Source of the DNA: Atrichornis clamosus | Taxonomy: Eukaryota; Chordata; Aves; Passeriformes; Menuridae | NCBI GenBank assembly: GCA_013400975.1 | Contig: WBMZ01005349.1 | Coordinates: 1 to 64,000, forward strand | Direction of reading: 5' to 3' | DNA: 64,000 bases | Shown: piece by piece, positions 58,828-64,000 of the stretch | Numbering within the stretch: position 1 is the stretch's first letter | Layout: each line of letters opens with the position of its first letter | Notes under the pieces: generated by a model | Database searches by the model: none | Told to the model about the DNA's origin: nothing | What the model saw: only the letters and a program-made list of their open reading frames with translations | Program-made: the position numbers and the translations under genes

Positions 58828-58895
58828 ACTCACAGAACCATTCAAGGCCAGTCAGAAAGAGCCTCCTGATGCCACCCAAAGCCCACATTAGGGCA
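58828..58895 (-). repeat. Possible eroded CR1 3' end
   Basis: CTCACAGAACCATTCAAGG and AAAGAGCCTCCTGATGCCAC weakly follow the reverse complement of a CR1 terminus (tcacagaatcattcaggttggaaaagacctc…gatcatc). Too decayed to be sure. Confidence 0.3.
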
Positions 58896-61577
58896 AGAGC
58901 TGGCAAATTACTATTTCGTGGGACAGGAAAGTATAACCAAACACTGAGAATGGAAGAGGCAACAAGACTATTTTAACTGCCAGGAAGAAAATATAGCTCT
59001 GAATCTGTAACAAAACTGAAAGTCTGGTGCAGATCATGTGAGTTAGGGAGGGCAGAAACAACCATGAACTTGGACGGCTGTGAGTCAGATTTGCTGGTAA
59101 ACCCCTTATTCCAGGTGTGGTTTTAAACTACTGACCCAAGACAGCAGGTATCTTGGGCACAGCTGGACATTTTGCTCAAGGAAGTAACTCTCTAAATCTA
59201 TTATGATGGAATGTGTTTATCCTTTTGTACAGGGATGGAGAGGATTTACTCTGATGGAGTGCTGTAAGTAGCGATTGAAAGAGGAGTTTCTTTTTTCCTC
59301 TCACTGTTTGGAGGCAAAAGGGAACAGCACATTTGAATGACCATTGTCACACCCATCAGCCAAGAACTACTAGTCCATTATATAAAAAGGGTAGGAAAAA
59401 GCAGTCCGGGAGAAAATGCTGAATCCAGGCTTAATGTCAAAACTCTGAACAAAGATAAACAGTAAAGACAATCATAAACCTGGAAAGATCCAGTTTATCC
59501 CTTGCAAGCACTTCCATTTGAGCAAGGGTGGCCAAAGACAGGGTCACTTTGCATTCCTGGCCCCTTGCAGTCAGAAGTTTGTTCTGGTTGTCAGTAGGAC
59601 AGGATGACACCAAGTGGTGGTGTGAAGGGTTGCATACCCACAGTATGCAGCTAAGCAATACTTGTCCTTTAATTGCTGCTAGAAACTTGACTGGTGAAGC
59701 TGATGTGTTAAATATATCACAGGCCAGACTCAGCTTTGGTCAAGGAGGACCTATTGCTGTTGAAATTAATCAATTACAATCAAGGTAAAATTAAATTATC
59801 TGGAAGCAGTCAGAGCAATTAGTTCAGCAAGTAATACTTTTTTGGCTTGTTGGAAGGCACAGGTTGTGCATGTGTATGTGAAACAGGCTCACGAAACGCC
59901 TGACACTGCTGTGATGCAGGAGATGGACTTGTCCCTTACTCAGTAGAACAAACTGTGGCATCACACCTTCACCTTCTTTTCACTTCTTTCAGCCATAGCC
60001 ACTCACGGTGTCGGGGCCTTGGAAGAAATTAATTATAAATCTTCTGTGACAGCAGCAGCTTCCATTGCCTGTTATCTGTCATTAGCAAAAAATATCAACA
60101 CAAAAATATCTGATGTGTTGCTACTTAGTTTATGGCAGCGCAGTGCTACTCTTAGCTTTTCTCCTTCCGTCTTCTCATTCAGCTTGGAAGTCATCTATGC
60201 CATATTAATTTTATCCTGAACAATTGCTCAAGAGATGGTAAAAAGGGAGACTGAGAGGGTGGTTGTTATTTCAACTGTCTTGTAGCCTAGGTTTAATAGA
60301 AACAGCATCAGTGGGGAAAGTACAGGAAAAAAAAAGTCAGTTAATGCTTAGCAGGCCAAATCTAGGGGTTTACCAGTACCCGCAACCTCAGGCATTTCAG
60401 AGACATCATGGTAAAGCATGAGTTTAGAAGAAACTTGAAAGAATATATTGTGTAAGAGTTCTCAGGGGTTTATTCAAAAGTGTAAAGGAATGATACTAAG
60501 GCAAAGGGTTCCTACATCTCATGTGTGAGTGGAGGGTGCAGGTGGCCATGGACAAGTGACAGAAAAGTCAAGAAGAAGGAAAAAAAGAAGGAAGTGCTGT
60601 GTGTTGGTGATGTGATTAGGAATAAATAGTCAGGGAGAAATTGAAGGAAGTGAAGAGAAACTGGAAAGGACTTGTGAAAAGACAGGTAGGATTCCAGGGT
60701 AGGGAAGACTGAAGCGAACATGAGAGTGGAAGCTGCAGATGTAGAGAATAAAGAAAATCTGGCACTACTGGCGAAGTAGAGAAGGGCCACGGGCAGGAAC
60801 GAAGGGCAAAAGAGTTTAGTGTGCACCCCAGGGACACTGCAGGACTTCCCACTGCCTGGCACTGCTATAGCAAAGTACCTGTTGTTTTACTGCCTGTTGC
60901 CCACCAGCCTGTTGTCACTCTGAAAACATGCTTTGCTCTCAGCAGCGAGAGCTTTTGGGGGTCTCAGGCAGATAAACGTGGTATAATATATCCTTTTTCA
61001 TAAAATGAAGCAATGAAGTGCATAAAGGTGCAGGAAGGTTTCAGATGAACTCCCTCTATTGTAAGCCATTTCTTAACAGCCAGGACATCAAGTAAATGCT
61101 GCATATATACTGAATTTAATGCACGCATGTGCAGTCACCAACCTCAGGGTTTGAACAGCTTGATCTATTAGTAAATATGTTCTGCATTCTCCACGCAAAG
61201 TCAGATGTTAAAAATGAGAACTTCAGTAACTGTTTTGGGTCCCTTATTTACTGTGGCCTTTTACTGCTCAGAGATTGCAATTTCCTTTTGCTTGAAGCTA
61301 CATACAGTGAAAATTGGAGTTTATCCCCCATGCTTTTAGATGTGATTGCCTTCTTTGTAGGTTAAAATTCAGCTAGCTGGTAAAGCAGGGGCTTTTGCTA
61401 AACCATCAGCTCTGCTATTACATGCCTTTGGGAAAGCAGCACAGGGCAAAAAAGGAGAGTGCAAAAAGTATCTTATGGAATTATGTTCTTAAATATGTAT
61501 TGAGAATCAGTTACAATTTTTAAGGCTTGTTACCATTATGGATTTATGTGATGGTGTTTTCTACTTTCATTGTATGT
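58896..61577. other. Intron, no gene seen
   Basis: Contains an AT-rich, low-CpG segment at 60015-60225 with AATTAATTATAAAT and ATATTAATTTTATCC that could be conserved. The minus-strand frame of 116 codons (60512-60862) is Ser/Phe-rich because the plus strand there is purine-rich; not a gene. Confidence 0.45.
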
Positions 61578-61675
61578 TTTAGAAAAAGAAAAAATCAAAC
61601 CAACAAAACCTACACCCCCCTTCCAAAAAAAAAAGAAAAAAAATTCCAACCAACCCACACACCACCAAAACCTAC
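61578..61675. repeat. A-rich / AACC-type simple sequence
   Basis: AAAAAGAAAAAATCAAACC, a C6 run, CCAAAAAAAAAAGAAAAAA, then CCAACCAACCCACACACC: degenerate A- and CA-rich low complexity similar to 14818-14866. Confidence 0.75.
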
Positions 61676-64000
61676 ATTGGAACTTTAACACTTCATAAAA
61701 ACTGGGAAGCATAGCTACAAACTATTCCTTTGCATTCTGTTCTTACATTGCTTTCCTTTTCCCTCTTTCCTAAGTCTACTATCATGGTTTTTTTTCCTTC
61801 TGAACAGCCTTGTTTGGCAGATACATAGGTAAATATGTGTTCAAAACAATAAATACTGTTATGCAGTTGTATATGCCCTAGGATCTTCCACTAGATGGAT
61901 GTGTATTTGTAAAGCTATAATAAAAATATTCTTGTTATAATCAAATACTTAAAAGAGCCTTGATATGTGCATGGAAATTAAAGCATAAGTTAAGAGTTCT
62001 TGTCTACCTCTCCCGTAGAAAGATTTCATCTTCTCTCTTTGTATCCATCTTGTGTGCCCTGGATAACTGGAGACTGAGGGGTGAAAGAACGGACAGAACA
62101 TCCACGTGGAAAGAAAAAAGCCAACAGCTTTGGATGTTTTGCTGATGAAACCAAAGTTTTTGTGGAAATGGAAATAAGGGAGTGTCTCAGAGCAGCTGAT
62201 GCGCATACTTTGGGTTTCCCAGTGGATAGACATCCATGTGACAGAACCTCCCAGTGCCGTTGGTAAAAATGCGTTGTGTCAACAGAGAGGCTGACCCTGA
62301 ATGCTCATGCAAAATTGATTTGTGCTCCTCCTCTTGGAGATGGGTCCCCCTGATCCAAGGCTGATGCATGCTGGCAGGGAGTGATGCATAGGCAACTTGC
62401 TCTGTGCTGCATATCTGTTGTGACAGAAAATAAATGACTTGTTCTCTACTCTTGTCAGGCTAACGCGTTTCATGGGCACCAGAGAGAAGGGAAAAAAAAA
62501 AGGAGAACCACAATTAAAAAACTGTGGCCAGATATGTGTCATTTCTGACACTGTCACAATAAGGTTAGTGTCTGAGTAGCTTAAACTACCTAAAAATGAA
62601 AAGTCAGGTACAGAAACTTGGGCTAAATATATCAGCACAATGACAGTAAGAACCAGAACCTGTCTAACAAGTTACACTGTCTCCTTCCTTTATGGGGATA
62701 AATTAACTGCATTATAGTCCACATAAATTGCACTTATACCACACAGATTTGTAAGGGCTGTATATCAGGAAGAACTGTCTTCTCTGCTAATGACAAAGTT
62801 TCTTTGGTCTTTCCAGAGCTTGGCATATTGAAGCATAATCCAGCTCTTCCTTTGTTCTTTCTCCAGCATTGTCGTCTTGTCCTTGATTGTTTTGTTTGCC
62901 TAGTGGCTGTGTTTTCCTGTTGCTTCCTGTCTTGCTTCCTTTCAAAGTGAAGACAGAGTGACAGTGATTCTTGATGCCTGGCATATTTGACAGGGGCTCT
63001 TTTAATCCCATTGCTGAAATATCTGTACAACTATGTAGCACTGAATTTGTTCACTAAAATATTTGTTGAGAACTGAAAGGGAGTCAGGTTGGTCTGGAGG
63101 AGGGATAAGAGGAAGGTAAGACTAGACTGGACTCTCATTTGCTCACATGTGAACCTGTAAAGTTCTCTGCTGTGTCCTCTGCGTTTTCTTTTATTGGCCA
63201 CTTAGACCAGCAGACTTCACTGTATCATCTTTTACTTCTGAAACAAAAGTCACACACTAATCTAGCCTCACCATACCTGAAAGGGGTATCAGAACCCTAT
63301 TTGATACCCTGAGTGCTCAGAAGTGGGATTCCTGCTTTGAGGCTTGTGGGCAGGCCCTGTTGCACTGTGTGTGTGCAGTGTACTCGAGTCTGGTTTTCCT
63401 TAGGGCACTGTCTCATGGTAGATAGTCTTGGAATTCTTGTTCCTCCTACGTACTTAGTGCATAAACCCAGCCTGGATATGATTCTCACTTCTACTATTTG
63501 ACTACTATTGTCTTGCTTCACCCTCCCATCTTTTACTAAACCGGTTCTATTCTTTCTTCCATCCCAGAGGTGTGTTAATCTTTTCTTCTAAGGGGAGCAA
63601 TTATCTTCTAAAAATCACTTTCCCTCTGCACAATGGTCCTGCCAATATTACCTTCTCTGGCCTGCCAGAAAGACACAAACATGTACTCCAACTTTCCCCT
63701 TCCCCTAGCTTGTTCCCACTCTTGTCAATCTCTCCTTCAGCAACTCAACTCTGCAGTGCACTGAGGATGGATCTTGCAGAGGGAGGGAGGGGTGTTTCCA
63801 GGAAGGAAATCCCGTGCTGCTTCAATGAGCAGGATTATATGTAGCCTGCAAGATACACGAAGTAATCCTTCCAGTGCACTCAGTGCATGTAAGGCCTCAG
63901 CATTAGCTCTGTGGCCAGTCTAAGTTCACTTAAAGAAAGATAAAGCTCATTTTGAGAGGCTCTTTCAGAGAAAAATGGAGATGCTCAAACACAGGGTAGC
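61676..64000. other. Intron, no gene seen to window end
   Basis: Frames of 119 (62279-62638 -), 98 (62734-63030 -) and 90 codons (63572-63844 +) lack any recognisable domain. No exon 2 of the SorCS gene is reached. Confidence 0.5.

Larger units (their letters stand above)
216..64000 (+). other. Intron 1 of the SorCS gene (continues beyond window)
   Basis: After the donor at 216 no frame shows the expected exon 2 (VILILT… then a SLWRSTDYGTTY-type block) or any later VPS10 exon, so the whole remainder is taken as a single intron on the + strand. Known: SORCS1 and SORCS3 have first introns far longer than average in vertebrates. A nested gene or non-coding RNA cannot be excluded by reading alone. 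Confidence 0.8.

Noticed and set aside
1..64000. Bacterial or phage-type systems, CRISPR arrays, operons, tRNA or rRNA genes
   Set aside because: None seen. Composition, a spliced vertebrate exon and avian repeats show a eukaryotic intron.

Overview
This is vertebrate, almost certainly bird, nuclear DNA. At the left edge it carries one recognisable protein-coding piece: the 3' part of a first exon on the + strand, bases 1-215. In frame from base 3 it encodes a furin-type site followed by the conserved start of the VPS10/sortilin domain of a SorCS receptor (STTFALTGDAAHN...MVHWSGHNSS). It stops at a strong splice donor, GTGAGT at 216-221. The wording fits SORCS1 best, with SORCS3 as the alternative; SORCS2 differs at several of these residues. 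Bird origin is inferred from a CR1 retroposon 3' end with the typical TCATAGAATC-type terminus (4178-4265), other CR1 remnants, an ERVL-like LTR fragment of avian type, and a very low repeat load.

From 216 to 64000 the window reads as one long intron (intron 1), more than 63.7 kb without reaching exon 2. First introns of SORCS1 and SORCS3 are known to be exceptionally long, so this is expected. No other open frame could be tied to a protein family. Most are short chance frames, and the long ones near the left edge exist because the CpG island has few stop codons.

Layout: 1-670 exon 1 and CpG island; 2.3-3.2 kb two old MIR-type SINE remnants in opposite orientation; 4.2-5.0 kb two CR1 pieces in opposite orientation; 7.56-8.43 kb an isolated GC/CpG-richer block; 14.5 kb an old CR1/L3-like piece; 15.2-16.0 kb a CRE/MARE-like site, T/G simple repeats and a third MIR; 20.46 kb a second full CRE; 20.8 and 26.6 kb small tandem duplications; 22.3 kb a TA/CA microsatellite; 37.3-37.9 kb a near-perfect 304-bp tandem duplication with an N at the junction, probably an assembly artefact; 41.0-41.2 kb a small CpG-richer patch with a CTCF-like motif; 42.3 kb an LTR fragment ending in an A12-C4-T10 hairpin; 43.6-43.95 kb a CR1/L3-like fragment; 57.6 kb a polypurine tract; and several AT-rich, homeodomain-motif-rich stretches that may be conserved non-coding elements.

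I found no operon, phage, CRISPR array, rRNA or tRNA, and no credible new multi-gene system. The most useful points are the gene assignment from the edge exon, the suspicious duplication and a few candidate regulatory segments. Repeat and motif calls rest on pattern recognition by eye, without alignment software.
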